Of a stretch of 64,000 nucleotides of DNA, positions 41,469 to 54,334 are shown in pieces. A program made the translations under genes and the position numbers. Origin of the DNA: Ophiobolus disseminans. Lineage: Eukaryota > Ascomycota > Dothideomycetes > Pleosporales > Phaeosphaeriaceae. How positions within the stretch are numbered: position 1 is the first letter of the stretch; the number at the start of each line of letters is the position of its first letter. The stretch lies in NCBI GenBank assembly GCA_010093685.1, contig MU006240.1, forward strand, positions 702,244 to 766,243, read 5' to 3'. Under the pieces are notes generated by a model. The model searched no databases, was not told the origin of the DNA, and saw only the letters and a program-made list of their open reading frames with translations.

Positions 41469-44400
41469 GTAGGCTGTGGGCATTTGATAGACTTTTCGTT
41501 GCTGCGTAGATAGCAAGGTTATGTACGAGATATGATGGTGTTGAATTTATTTCACATGCTGTGGTGTTTGTGTTGCGCTTTGGTTTTTTTTTGGTCGTGA
41601 GGAGTCGCTCCTTCTCGTTATTTTGCACTTGATGTCGTGCACCTTCTTTAGCTTCACGAGATACAATTTGCCTTATTCTAATGCAATCGACGTGCCGACA
41701 ACTTACACATCCGCGTCTTGCGCATTCTCTCTGACTGTCATAGTTCGGAGTCGGTTCAGCTTGCGTCGCATTTACTGCCTTTTACACGGCGAAAATGTGT
41801 GGGTCCGCGTCACTGCAGTTCGCTGGATGTGTTTCTGACGCTTCAGCCTGCAGTTTCTTGTTTGACCCCCTTTCACCTCAACACCCTATTTCGGGGTTCG
41901 CATTACTTGCTGAAACCCTCCTCTCCGTGGAGAGCGGTATTGTTACGCCATCATTTTCCAAGTCCCTTACCGTCTTACCAATCTTCTGAGGGCTTGAAGT
42001 CTGCCCCTTCATTGCGCAAGTCGAGGGTCAAGTTCTCTTACTCTCCATCGTTTCCGTCAGATCGACACCGGTTTTCTACATTTCATGTTTAGCAACTTTC
42101 TCTGACCATTCTGGCTTTCTTACTCATTCTACTACTTGGCGGCATCGTTCGATTGAGCGTACGTGAACAAAGGGTCCGATCTATCTCCCCTCACCCCTTC
42201 TTCTTCGATCGATCGCGAGACTGCATCTCCGAACTTTACTCGATTTGCCCCATTCGAGCGGTGTCGGACTTCGCCCCATTGCATGGAGTGGATCTCGCAA
42301 CGACCGATATTCTGCCAAGCTCTTTTTCAAGATCCTCACGTCACACTTCACGATTCAATAGTACAGTATGCTATACTGAGATCTGCATAGTACCTGCAGC
42401 ACTGCCTCACAGCATTCCCTGTCCTCTCAGATCTTGATCCTACAGCAACGTCGCTAAACCCTGCTATCGCCCTATAACGATCATCTTCTAATACACAATT
42501 GAGCAACGCACCGTTACTACCCGAGCCCATACAAGTCCAAACATGGGCATGGCTTACAAAACGTGGGAGACACGTTTTGGGCGTCCATTACTGCAGATTG
42601 AGGCTGTGTTTCAAAGAAAGCTCCCCGCGGTTGCAATCGTTCGCGAGGTTGGTTTAACGAGCGAATGGGGATTGCAGCTGCGCTTACCAATTGCAGGACA
42701 TTGCATACCTTATGCATCCCAATCACATGTGGAGTACACATGACCATAGAGATGTCAAGTTTGAGAAGAAAGCCCACTTCAGGACGTTGTGCGAGAAAAA
42801 GCAATGCTGATTGTGGAAAGATGCGAAAAGATGGGTGGATTGGAAAGACGGCTCGACAGCCAAGACTAGGGTAACAGCGAATGACAGTGATGGCACAGCT
42901 TACACATTCAACGTTGCTGCAGGTGTTGGGGCGAAGTCATCCATCTGGGTATTACATAACACCCAAAGTCCAAGGACAGCCTCCACACCATCGCTCAAAC
43001 CGAGCGACCGCTGTACAAAACAGGAAGAAATGCAGAGTTTCTGCAGACGGCAGGAGCCGCTCCACTACATGCAAGGATGATCCGACAGTTGGGCATAGAA
43101 GTCTACGCCGTGACTTTTCAATAATGTGTGGTGCGGAATCACCGACAATCGATTCCTGAGGCAGAAGTTGAACGAGACCAATTCGATACGGAGGGCCACA
43201 AGCTCCCCTAAATTTGCTCGATAATGCTCTCATAATGGATGCAACTGATAAAGAGAAGTAAGGGTTGCTTTTCCATTGGGACTATACACCAATCATGTCC
43301 ATCGAACATCGCGTGTACCGCTACATGTATGCCGAAAACAGTTTGACGTACAACACTGGTCAAAGGGAGTGTCAATCCGTGGCGCTTAAAACTCATAACT
43401 GAGGTTGCAATGTTTTTCTCGAACCACAAAAGCTGTCCTGACGGTGATCAACAAGTCGGTACTACATTTGGTGATCAATAGAGCACAACGGAGTCTAGAC
43501 ATCAACTCCTGTCGCTTGGAATGAATCAACGTCACGGATCGTCATTTCCAAAGCCATGGCAAGAAACCATAAGCTCGACGGAGCGACAGAGCCGCACCTA
43601 GCAATGCTCTTCATAGTTCCATACACCTGGGATGGGAATCGTAAGCCACGATATAGGATGTTGTTATTGATTGGATGCATCTAACCCCACTTCTCACACC
43701 CACATCAAGTGTAAACCACTAGCGTAGGGTTATTTTAGGCGTGAACCTAACCAGATGTATGGATCGCAAGCTCTTTGGACCGTGGCAGGATTCACACGTG
43801 CCTGACGACATACATTCTTCGCTTCGCTCTGCAAGTGCTCGACAAAACGATCCTCCAGCGTCTCGTGGCTGCATGGAAGGCTTGGTAGAAGGTTGTCGGG
43901 GACTTAAGCGGGGACTAAGAATGGAAGCATGGCGCAGGCGCAGGTATGTGCAGGATGCTTGTTACTCGTTAACTGTTGGCCCAGGTGTTTAACCGGGTAA
44001 ATCGGCCACAGTGACGCTCACCGTCGTGGTGATGGCGGTTTTGAGGGGTGAGCTTAGAAGGAGTATCGGATCGGTGATGAAGGTGGGGGTGACTGGGAAA
44101 AAGCACGAACCGCACACCAGAACTCGATCAACAACGAGTGCTCCGAAGCGATCTGTTTGCCTGGCTACTGTCTCCACTCGACATGAATTTCTCGTGTTTT
44201 CTCGTCTACCGAAGACACAAAACTAACCCAGGGTATGTGTTGTGGGCTCTGTCAGCCAATTGAGGCTGGCAATGCCCCGCTTCAGTACCATCCCAATCGG
44301 TGACCCTACCTCGCGGCGCAGCTCCTGTACCACCCAAGTGGCATCCACAGATGCAGTGCACAGACAGCTTTCCACGTCAGAAAACGTGCCTACGGGGATC

Positions 44401-44797
44401 AAGACTCAAATGCTCCCAGCTGGATGTGCGCTATAACGCGTGCCTAGGTAATCGTGCAGGCAGGAGGTGTCGACCCTTGTCGAGTAGAACTTACATCATT
44501 GGTTGTACTGACGAAACGGCTTCTTCGGGGATCAAACACATTAGTGGGGAGTGTGCAACTTGAGGCGCGAAGGCTGAGACGTGCGGATATGCCGCTAAAC
44601 GTGGTAGTGGTGCAGGTACAGGCATGGGTGCTGACCACACACTGTTTGACCCTAGACTATAGATTGAAACGAGAAAGGTGAAGATGCGCCATTCATATAT
44701 AACGGCCACCGTTCTCGGTCTCCAAGATACCATCTAACAAAGGCTTTTCTCCAAGACCAGGTCGAGCTACACGCAGTCAGACGCATTCACGGGCATC
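41469..44797. other. Long gene-free region upstream of the Zn2Cys6 regulator
   Basis: About 3.3 kb with no frame I can support. The first 1.1 kb is T/C-rich. A short perfect palindrome AAAACGTG-GGAGA-CACGTTTT lies at 42558-42578. A long upstream region for the regulator gene is the simplest reading. An unrecognised non-coding RNA cannot be excluded. Confidence 0.5.
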
Positions 44798-46237
44798 ATG
44801 TCCTTCTCAGCACAGTGGCAATCTCCGAAGGCACTTTCGAGTCCAACATCGTCACCCACCGTGCATGTAATTGCGAGTACTCCACCCACATCAGCACCTA
44901 AGTCTTCCTCAAACAAAGAGCGGCGGCTCAAACTCCGGGCTTCCTGCGACGCCTGCGCTGCTTCAAAGGTTAAGTGCAGCAAGAATCGACCCACATGTAC
45001 ACGCTGCTCCGCCAATGGCATGCAATGTATCTATGGTGTCTCGAGAAAGCACGGCAAGCCTGGACGTACCAGGAAAAAGAATCCAGATGGCACGCCCTTC
45101 GTCAAGGCCTCCAAGCAACGTCCTTCACCTGATGGCAGCGAGTTTGGGAAGTTCAGATTAAGCACTGAACCAATGCTTCAGCCTCTGCGCGGAATCTCTG
45201 AGACTGGATCGAATTGGTCGTCCAACTGGTCGTCCACGCCTAGCCTGCCAGGAACGCCCGACTTTGAGTTCGAGATGACGCCTGAGCCGTTCTACATGGA
45301 CACATCGGATCTTACGTTCCTGGATGACATTCTCCTGCCAACATCACAACCCGAGCCAGACACAATGCAGGCAGTCGAGCCAGAGCTCACATTTCGGGAT
45401 CCGTTCGCGAAAAGACAGTCATCGCAGCTTGACCGCCCAAACAGCCCAGCTCTTGAACACTTCGTCGGAGACGATTCAGTCAATCAAATAAGCTACACCT
45501 CCCATGAGGCACATGCTGAATCTTACTTCGCGGAGCCCCATCCTCCGAGCCCTCAGAACTCAAAATGCAATCGCGTGGACAGTTACAATCCCATGCGGGT
45601 CAGCCTCGCAATGCCATCATCGCATTGTTGCTACACACTCGCGTACTCGACCCTTGAGAGCCTGAGCGTGATCGGTTCGGACGCAACAAACGCCTACTCA
45701 AGCACAGAGAACAAGAGCCTTGATAATGTTCTATCGATCACGAGACTCGCGGTTCATTCCGTGCAACAACTTCTCAGTTGTCCCTGCTCGTCCGATCCGC
45801 ACCTTGCCATGCTTTACGCTAGCATCACGTCGAAACTTCTTACGTGGTATCGAATCACTGCAGGCGTCGACGCAACTACTTCTCCAACTGGGCCTCGGTC
45901 GATGAACAACACACCTGTTTCTAGGGTATCAGGAACATCCAGCTTTTCATCGCCACTGTCTCCACGTACGTCAAGAAATGGTATGGGTTACAGCATGGCT
46001 TACCAGCCACTTCATTTCGGTGCGTACCAGGCCGATGTAGCAGAGCAGCAGCGTCTGAGGAAGCAAGTCGTGCTCCGCGACTTGCAGAGCTGTGGACAGC
46101 TCGTTGATGCTTTGGCGAATTGGAGGGGCGACGGAACGTCGGAGCAGGGCAAGTTCTTGTATGAGGTGCTAGGCACTTGGTTGAAGAGCGAACTGTATAA
46201 GGCGACTAGAGAAGTGGAGGGCGCATACCCTATGTGA
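44798..46237 (+). CDS. Zn(II)2Cys6 transcription factor, AflR-like
   Basis: Single exon, 479 residues. The binuclear zinc cluster uses Cys 50, 53, 60, 67, 70 and 77 (CDACAASKVKCSKNRPTC then TRCSANGMQC), with a basic linker (RKHGKPGRTRKK). The CDACAASKVKC form and a C-terminal region with regularly placed Cys residues (SHCCYTLAYSTLESLS, LLSCPCSSDPHLAMLYASI, VLRDLQSCGQLVDALANW) resemble the AflR regulator domain. No polyketide synthase or other secondary-metabolite gene is in the window, so it is not obviously a cluster-specific regulator. It is probably nuclear. Its target genes are unknown. The upstream region of more than 3 kb suggests complex regulation. Confidence 0.85.
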   Translation: MSFSAQWQSPKALSSPTSSPTVHVIASTPPTSAPKSSSNKERRLKLRASCDACAASKVKCSKNRPTCTRCSANGMQCIYGVSRKHGKPGRTRKKNPDGTPFVKASKQRPSPDGSEFGKFRLSTEPMLQPLRGISETGSNWSSNWSSTPSLPGTPDFEFEMTPEPFYMDTSDLTFLDDILLPTSQPEPDTMQAVEPELTFRDPFAKRQSSQLDRPNSPALEHFVGDDSVNQISYTSHEAHAESYFAEPHPPSPQNSKCNRVDSYNPMRVSLAMPSSHCCYTLAYSTLESLSVIGSDATNAYSSTENKSLDNVLSITRLAVHSVQQLLSCPCSSDPHLAMLYASITSKLLTWYRITAGVDATTSPTGPRSMNNTPVSRVSGTSSFSSPLSPRTSRNGMGYSMAYQPLHFGAYQADVAEQQRLRKQVVLRDLQSCGQLVDALANWRGDGTSEQGKFLYEVLGTWLKSELYKATREVEGAYPM

Positions 46238-46627
46238 CTGTAAAGCTGGTGGGGGTTGTACTTGCTGCGATTAGCGATGCATTGCATGGTGTTTGTTATG
46301 CTTCGGCAACGATGTTTCGCTGCTTCGACGAAAACTTGGGAGACACTGGTACTATGCAACCAGGTAGTAATGATAATACAAAATGACCATTCTAATCATC
46401 ACTTTCCAATTTGTCCGATCGTAGACGGGACGAAAGTGACAGCTCGCCAGGAACCCCAGGTTTTCCCCAGGTCACGCGCGCACGTGGCACATTCACATGC
46501 CTCGGCTCATCGATGGCACGCATCATCGCGACTCACATGCGAAGCAGCTTCACATTGCGCGCCCACAACGCCTACTTCACACATCGCGACATGATACTTC
46601 CTTCGAAAGGGAAGCTAATGGCCTACA
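46238..46627. other. Short intergenic region
   Basis: Between the Zn2Cys6 regulator and the ABC half-transporter, same strand. No gene seen. Confidence 0.45.
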
Positions 46628-49213
46628 ATGGCCGCACAATCTACATTACGACAGCCTCATGACCCGCTCCTCACCCTCTACGACCACTATGCCAAACTCC
46701 TCAAGTCCCGCGTCCGAGGCGCATCGAAGCTCACAAAGATCGTCTCGACCATCACACTCCTCTTCACAATCATAGGCGCCGGCTACGGCGGCAGGAAGTG
46801 GTACAAGGACAGGCGGAAAGAGAAAGAGACGGGCCGACGACTTGTGCGCAGGAACTCCGGCCTCAAGAACAAAGATGGCTCCAGGACGATATACGTGCCC
46901 TACCGCGACTCGACGTCCAAAGTCGTCATCAATCCGACCAAACCCACTACCTTCGATGCGCATCGTAGACTCTTCCTCCAGCCCCCGCGCGCCGCGCGTA
47001 TGGCGGACGCGAGTAACCCGCAAGCTCCGCCGCCACAAACAAAGCCGGGCTTGAACCTGGCATTCTTGCACCAGTTTCTGAGTCTGCTGAATATCATGAT
47101 ACCACGCTGGAACAGCAAAGAGACGGGGCTGTTGGTTAGTCATGGCGTCTTCTTGATGCTACGGACATACCTCTCGCTAGTTGTTGCGCGGCTTGACGGC
47201 GAGATTGTGAGGGATCTCGTCGCAGGCAATGGCAAAGCGTTTCTATGGGGAATCCTCAAGTGGCTCGGTGTTGGCACTTTTTCGTCGTATACGAATGCGA
47301 TGATCAAGTTCCTGCAGAGTAAGGTGTCGATTGCGTTCCGGACACGCTTGACGAGGTACATACACGACTTGTATTTGAACGACCATCTCAACTACTACAA
47401 GCTGTCGAATGTGGATGGTGGCGTTGGTCTAGGTGCGGATCAGTATATCACGCAGGACTTGACGCTGTTCTGCGCGAGTGCGGCGTCGCTGTACTCGTCG
47501 CTGGGGAAGCCGTTTGTGGATCTCTGCGTGTTCAATTACCAGCTGTTCAAGTCGCTGGGGCCGTTAGCGCTCACAGGCCTCCTGAGCAACTACTTCCTCA
47601 CAGCGACGATACTGCGGCGACTATCCCCGCCGTTCGGCAAGCTAAAGGCTGTGGAAGGTCGAAGGGAGGGAGACTTTCGTGCCCTGCACGCTCGTCTGAT
47701 TGCCAACGCCGAAGAAGTTGCTTTCTATGGTGGCGATCAGATGGAAAAACACTTCCTTGAACGCGGCTTCAAGGACCTCAAGCACTGGATGGAGGGCATC
47801 TACAGCTTGAAGATCCGCTACAACATGCTGGAAGACTTCGTCCTAAAGTACTCCTGGTCTGCATTTGGCTACCTCATCACTTCGTTGCCCGTCTTCCTCC
47901 CAGCATGGGGTGGCCTCGCTGCGCTACCGGAAGGTCCGACTGCAGAGAAGACAGGCCGCGAACGCAACCGCATGAAAGACTTCATCACGAACAAGCGCCT
48001 CATGCTTTCGCTTGCCGATGCGGGCGGTAGAATGATGTACAGCATCAAAGATCTCTCCGAACTTGCAGGCTACACTTCACGCGTATATACACTCATCAGC
48101 ACACTCCACCGCGTCCACGCAGACGCATACTACCCACCACCCGGCACACGCCCCGAGCTCTACTCCGTCGCCGACGCCCAAGGCACAGTCCACAAAGGCT
48201 TCGACGGCATCCGCCTCGAACACGTCCCCATCGTCGCGCCAGCCCTGCACCCCATGGGCGGCGACGAACTCCTCGAATCCCTCTCCTTCATCGTACACTC
48301 AGGCGAACACCTCCTCATCACCGGCCCCAACGGCGTCGGCAAAAGCGCAGTCGCACGCATCGTCGCTGGCTTATGGCCCGCATACCGCGGCCTCGTCTCC
48401 CGGCCCCGTAGCATCGGTCAAGATGGCATCATGTTCCTGCCCCAGCGCCCGTATCTATCGACCGGCACACTGCGCGACCAAGTCATCTATCCGCACACCG
48501 CCGTCGACATGAAGGAAGCGGGCCGCACAGATTTCGAGTTATCGCAGATACTTGAGGAGGCGAAGCTGGGATACATTCCCGAACGCGAAGGCGGCTTCGA
48601 CACGAAGAAAGTGTGGAAAGACGTTTTTTCCGGCGGCGAGAAACAGCGCGTCGGAATTGCGAGGTTGCTGTATCATGAGCCGCGGTACGCATTCGTAGAC
48701 GAAGGCACGAGCGCCGTGAGTAGTGATGTTGAGGGCTTGCTTTATGAGAGGTGTAAAGCCAAGGGAATAAGTACGTTTACCTTCCCTTGCATATCCCCTC
48801 TTCCCTCTCTCTTGCCTATAATTGATACCTAACATCCCACAGCCCTCATAACCATCTCAACCCGCGCCTCCCTAAAGCGCTACCACACCTACACGCTCAC
48901 CCTCCACATCGGCGACTCGGGCTTTGCAGAATGGGACTTCCAGCGCATCGGCACCGCGAGCGAGAAATCGAGCGTCGAGAAGGAATTAGCTGAGTTGAGG
49001 GAACGCCTGGCCAAGGTTGCGGAGTGGAAAAGGCGCAGAGCGGAGATTGAGCAGGAGTTGGGTAGGGTGTGGGTCGAAGGCGGGGAGTTGGAGGGGCCGG
49101 GGTATTTGAATGTGGGTGAGGATGGGGATGAGGAGGTGGTGGAAAGTGCAAGTGATGATGAAGAAGCCTTATCTTCATCCGCGTCGTGGCATCCCGCTCT
49201 GCGCCCGACGTAA
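46628..49213 (+). CDS. Peroxisomal ABC half-transporter, subfamily D (Pxa1/Pxa2-type)
   Basis: Two exons: 46628-48770 and 48843-49213, with an intron of 72 bases (GTACGT..CACAG). The product has 837 residues. The order is an N-terminal helix (VSTITLLFTIIGAGYGG), then the ABCD transmembrane domain with the EEA-like loop NAEEVAFYGGDQMEKHFLE, and one nucleotide-binding domain. That domain has Walker A GPNGVGKSAVARIVAGLWP, Q-loop FLPQRPYLSTGTLRDQV, signature FSGGEKQRVGIARLL and Walker B YAFVDEGTSAVS. A C-terminal helical, acidic tail is encoded mostly by exon 2. Pxa1 and Pxa2 pair in the peroxisomal membrane and import very-long-chain acyl-CoA for beta-oxidation. I could not decide which of the two subunits this is. 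Confidence 0.88.
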
Positions 49214-49817
49214 CACATCAGCCGCGGGAGTTTATTCAGGCGCGGCTGTATCCGACGGCTCTGTACTTTAGCTATGCATATGCAATGTACTTTACACGGA
49301 CGACGAGAATAGAATCATGGTATCCTGGTAGCGCATCTTGAATTGCTTGGGATGGGTATAGTGCTGTACAGTGCGTGAGAACCTTCTTGGGACATCAGGT
49401 TAGGACAATGTATTGTAGGGGTGATAAATTCATGGATAGGGATGGTGGAAAGAGTGTGTATTGTTGATTTTGAGGTGATTAAGACTCTAAAGATTTTAAG
49501 ATAGGGGTCATGTTGAATTGTGGGCTATGGGACGTGAATGTTATGATGTGAATGTTATGGTGTGAATATTTCTATTGTTTAAGATTCGCTTTTGTGGGGT
49601 ATCCGCGAGCGATGCATTGTGCTTGCCTTGATGCCATGGACGTCTAATCCAAGTGTGAGGATGAATTTACTGCGTCTTCACATCTCGCCTCCAAGGCAAA
49701 CATATCTAAACAACGATAAAATAATTTTCTACAAACACGAACAAAAGGGTATGTACAACAAGTTTTTCAATCATCCAACAACCACCAAATCACCAAGCCG
49801 CACTCCCCGGAATCTGT
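49214..49817. other. Intergenic region between convergent genes
   Basis: AT-rich, with short TGTGAATGTTATG direct repeats near 49535-49570. No gene recognised. Confidence 0.5.
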
Positions 49818-50535
49818 TTAGCACTTCTTCCACTGGAAGTAAAGGTTGTTGGTCAATCTTCCGCCCTCACGTGTTGACGCGAGAACACCCTGCGCTGGAG
49901 TCGCAATAGGGTTGAGATAAACTTCAGAGTTGACGTTGAAGAGCGCCTCGCCTTTGCCGCACGGCGACCAGACGGCCAGAGGCACGTCGTCCGACTTGTA
50001 GTACTTGCCGTGGAAGGGACCATCGAGGGTGACGGCTGATGAGGTCTGCAACATAGTTAATTTGACTGTCAATGAGTAAGAATGTGCGCACGGCTTACCT
50101 GGTCCTGCTCGCCGGAGAAGTAGTAGGTCGCTTTCACGGTGCCGGTCACGCCGTTGTCGAGATCTGCCCAGCCAGCGTAGTCGGCAGAGTATACGGCGAA
50201 GGAGAAGCCTTGCTCGTACTCGAGCTTGAGGTTGATTTGGCAGTTCTTTCGCGAGTCGACAACGTCCTTTCCGCTTCCAACCTTGGCGGTGAACTCTCGG
50301 TTGAAGTCTTCGAAAGAAATTAGCTAGCGTGTGATGTACTTCGAGGCGCATACTTACAGATTGGGAAGATCTTGTTGTCTGTCCACTTCACGTCGATGCT
50401 GCCTTGGGGGCAGCCTGAGCCAGCCGAGACGACATTGGTGATCCTGAACGATGATGGTGCTGCTGAAGCCGCGCCAGGAACAGGGGTCGCCACAGTGGCG
50501 GCCGCGAGGGCAAGGGTGGCGAAAGTGTACTTCAT
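49818..50535 (-). CDS. Secreted DUF4360 protein
   Basis: Three exons on the minus strand: 50535-50358, 50307-50099 and 50045-49818, with introns of 50 and 53 bases. The product has 204 residues. The signal peptide is MKYTFATLALAAATVATPVP. The mature part holds the conserved DUF4360 features: GSGCPQGSIDVKW, a middle strand block DSRKNCQINLKLEYEQGFSF, and C-terminal residues including a terminal Cys after FQWKK. Four Cys remain for disulphides. The family is small, secreted and mostly fungal, with no known biochemical role; members are often found in plant-interacting fungi. The two introns join in phase, FPI-Y-FNREF and EQDQ-TSSAV. Confidence 0.85.
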
Positions 50536-52634
50536 TGTGGAGCTCTTGTACCTCGGAGTATATTTTCGTGAGAAGAAGCTGATGAAGATCGTCAGTTTGG
50601 ATAGACAGAGAGTTGTAGTGCTGAAGGATCAGTGGTAGCGAACGGCGCCCGTCTTAAATGTTCATGTATTCTCCCGGGTACGAGGCCTAGAGCACGAGAT
50701 AGCAGAGGCTTCAAGCACACCTCGTTCTCCAGACTTTGAGCATCCAGACGAGCGGGTGCTCCGGCCCGTACACGGAATCACTCTCATTGGCGACGATGTC
50801 GTGAGCGAGGGCGAAAAATAGCCATTCGCTACCATCTCCAGGCCTGACCCTCGTGCTACAAAGTGCAGAACGTCGGAGGCACTGGCGAACCTGGTATGGT
50901 TGCCATGCGAAAGATATTTGATCTGCCCGCCGATATTGCTGGTGGAGATGTACACGGGACAGCCGAGAAACGGCGACAGCCGTTGAAGGACGCTCAGATC
51001 AAGTTGGCTCTAGAACGTTGCATTTTCCTGGGGTAGACGAACGCGATAGAGAAATGATCGGCCCAAAAATAGGACCTCGCTAGCATTGACGTAGCGTGAT
51101 GTGCACGCAACAGGTTCGCGGGAGGCGAGCATTGTATATAATAAATGAAAGACCCGGGTCGAGGTCACGAACCAGACGAGCGACGGTTGATTGCGGGCTG
51201 GGCTTCTGGGGAAGCTTCAAGCGAGCAGCGGGATCATTAAGGTTGCTAATCGCTGCAAGGGAGAACTCGAGTTCGGATACTTTCTCTGAGCTTTCGTGTT
51301 GTTCATCAAAGGTCATATTGCAGGCGAGTGGATGTGGACAACTGGTAGGTGCTGCAGTCTCGTGTTGGGCTCGACTACATTTTTCAGAGTCGAGAGCAGA
51401 ATTGCGAGCTAGGGAGGTGTTTTTATTCATGTGATGGCTATTGTTAGATGTTGCTGCTGGATAATCTAATTAGCGACAGTTGCCGGGTGATGGATGCAAC
51501 AGGCAAAGATCACTCGCCAGGCTACTCCCACGATGTTGGACAGGGCCAGCCATTGTGAAGCACCACATTCGACCACATGCCGTTGGTGCGCTGGTGTGGA
51601 ACGGAGGTATGAGTGACATTGCAGCGCGCGCGCTGGCTTGTTCCTTGCACGCCGGCGGGATGATAAAGGCGTGTCTCTCATCTCACAAGTGTGCGATATG
51701 GTGGCTCAGGTGACGCGATTGCGGCAGCATAGAGGAGTTGGAACAGATGGGCATGGACTGAGTCGTGAGATGATGGAGACGAAGAGCTGATGGTGCCCAG
51801 GTGGAGGGAAGGAGCTTCGCCCGAACGGGTGCTAGTGGAGCTAAGCAAGCACAAGGCGCGACTACCTGCTAACGTCATCACTGTAAGTCGAGATGCGCCG
51901 CTGAGTCATGCTCTGGAGTCTAAATCTCACACGCCCCATAGACAGCATCCCCGAAATCTCTTCTCCAGTCTGCGCCTGTATGGCGGTGTAGAAGAGAGTC
52001 CGGCCCGAGTCGGCGAGCGCGAGTGGAGTCGGCTCCATGCGATCACAAACCACCCACCAGTGTCACATGAAATCTCACCGACAAAAGATGGCCTTCTTGC
52101 CCATAATCCAATTTTGGACGGTCGACAAGGCGATTATGTGATCGCGGATCCCACGACTGCGACATGAACGGCAATGGGCGGCGGCATTTAGGTCCCGGCT
52201 TATTTGGCTTCTCAAATCGTACCCTGCTATCAACGGCACCGTAGCAGAAGTCGGAAAGTGGAGCACAGCGTCTGAGACCATCTCGCGCTGTTGTCAGCTC
52301 TATGCTCTTCTGGGCCAAATCAGTCTCGTCGACCTATGACGACGGCCATGCGGAGACCGGCGGGAGTGTTTAGTATTCGAGACTAGACTTGGTGTTACTC
52401 GAGCCCCGCGATTCTCAGGCGCAAGTGGGGTAACGAGGTCTCAGCCAAGAAGGAGTTACCGGGTTGCACAACAAAGCTATGCGTCGTAGTGGAGTGCACT
52501 TGCCGAGGGTATCAGCAGTGTCTGGCGGCGCAATTATAGTGGCAACACGGCAGACTTTTAAGACGAGACTGTAACCCACCCATTCCAAGTAAACACCCCC
52601 TCCAATTCACATCTCCACATACCTGACCGCAATC
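50536..52634. other. Long gene-poor region
   Basis: About 2.1 kb. A minus-strand frame at 51080-51430 is open for 116 codons with moderately protein-like composition but no recognisable domain, and I do not call it. Otherwise nothing seen. It should contain promoters for the DUF4360 gene (minus) and the aldehyde dehydrogenase gene (plus). Confidence 0.45.
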
Positions 52635-54173
52635 ATGTCTCCAGGAAAAGTCTCCTCGCTCGACTTTGAGAAGTTCTACAACATTGTCGACGGCAAGCAG
52701 CGCGGTTCCGACAAGATCCATCATGGCATCAACCCTGCTACCGGCCAGGAGCTCTGGGACGTGCCAATTGCCAGCGACAAGGACCTGAACGATGCTGTTG
52801 CGGCCGCAAAGAAGGCCTTCCCAGCGTGGCGGGACACCCCGATCGAAAAGAGGAAGGAGCTTCTCGGACAGCTCGCCGAGCTCTTCCAGCAGCACAGTGA
52901 CGAGTTCACCTCCCTGCTCTGCAAAGAGTCTGGCAAGCCGGTATGCATTGTACCGCATATGCTACCATGCCGGAGTCTGACACGTCATAGCGAAAGTTTG
53001 CTGCCATCGAGGTCGGCGGTGTCCCTGCCTTCATGGGCCACCACCTGACCCTCGACGTCCCTACCGAGAAGTTTGAGGACGACGAGAAGACTATCTACAC
53101 AGAGTACTCCCCATTGGGTGTCTGCGGAGGTAAACAAACCATGCATGTCTTGAAGAATACCCTTACTGATTACTCTAGCCATCTGCCCATGGAATTTCCC
53201 TCTCATCCTCTCCGTTGGCAAGATCGCGCCTGCCCTCATGACTGGCAACACCATAATCGTCAAGCCCTCGCCCTTCACACCCTACACTTCGCTGAAGTTC
53301 GCCGAGCTCGCGCAGGAGATCCTTCCTCCTGGTGTCCTCCAGGTTGTAGGCGGCAACAATGACCTTGGCGTGTCCATGTGCCTTCACCCCGACATCGCCA
53401 AGATCTCCTTCACTGGCTCAATCGCCACCGGCAAGAAGGTCATGGAGACTGCGGCCAAGACCCTCAAGCGCGTCACCCTCGAGCTCGGCGGCAACGATGC
53501 CTCCATCATCCTCCCAGACGTCGACATCAAGAAGGTCGCACCCGAGGTCGTCATGGGCGCTTTCCAAAACTCTGGCCAGGTCTGCGTAGCCACCAAGCGC
53601 ATCTACATCCACGAGTCCATCTACAAGGAGTTCCTGCAGGAGATGGTCAACTTCACCAAGACGGTCAAGGTCGGCAACCCAGACGACGGCGACAACCTCC
53701 TCGGCCCCGTCCAAAACCAGATGCAGTACGAGCGCGTCAAGGGCTTCTTCGCCGACAGCAAAGCCCAAGGCTACAAGTTCGCCGCCGGCGAGCCCGACGT
53801 CTCCGCCTCCAAGGGCTACTTCATCCAGCCCACCATTATCGACAACCCGCCCAACGACTCGCGCATCATCCAGGAAGAGCCTTTCGGCCCCATTGTGCCC
53901 ACCCAGCCGTGGTCCGATCTCGAGGAGGTCATTGCGCGCGCCAACAACACCAACACCGGGCTCGGTGCCTGCGTGTGGGGCGCGGATGTCGAGAAGGCGT
54001 CCAAGGTTGCGCGACGACTCGAAGCGGGATCCGTCTTTGTTAACTCGTGGGAGAAGCCTACGCCTCAGGCTATCTTTGGTGGGCACAAGGAGTCGGGTAT
54101 TGGAGGCGAGTGGGGCAAGACTGGCCTGTTGGCTTACTGCAACCCTCACGTCATTCACGTCTACAAGTCGTAG
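52635..54173 (+). CDS. NAD(P)-dependent aldehyde dehydrogenase
   Basis: Three exons: 52635-52940, 52991-53129 and 53179-54173, with introns of 50 and 49 bases. The product has 479 residues. The ALDH fold shows PWNFPLILSVGKIAPALM, the NAD-binding FTGSIATGKKVMETAAKTL, the catalytic Glu in LELGGNDASIIL and the catalytic Cys in FQNSGQVCVATKRIYIH. EEPFGPIVP and a C-terminal oligomerisation segment (GHKESGIGGEWGKTG) follow. There is no mitochondrial or peroxisomal signal, so it is probably cytosolic. It oxidises an aldehyde to the acid. The substrate class cannot be decided; the sequence is of the general AldA/ALDH superfamily type. Confidence 0.92.
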
Positions 54174-54334
54174 AGTTTTGACGCTTGTATGAATGAATGA
54201 ATATGAGTGTTGTATGCTAGATACTGTTTTATGAAATCCACATCTACGATCAATGCTTGGAAGCTTTACATGAGATTATTCACCATATTTTTCGTAAGAC
54301 GTACATCTTGATACTATCTCACGTTCACCCCACC

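Noticed and set aside
44798..49213. Secondary-metabolite cluster around the AflR-like regulator
   Set aside because: Neighbours are a peroxisomal ABC transporter, NOC2 and a DUF4360 protein; there is no polyketide synthase, NRPS, terpene cyclase or tailoring set.
51080..51430. 116-codon minus-strand frame
   Set aside because: Somewhat protein-like, but no domain, no splice context and an overlapping antisense frame of equal length. Left uncalled.
53378..54158. Frames of 221 and 246 codons inside the aldehyde dehydrogenase gene
   Set aside because: Arg/His-rich and Leu/Val/Asp-rich shadows of a strongly biased coding sequence; the ALDH frame has all catalytic motifs.
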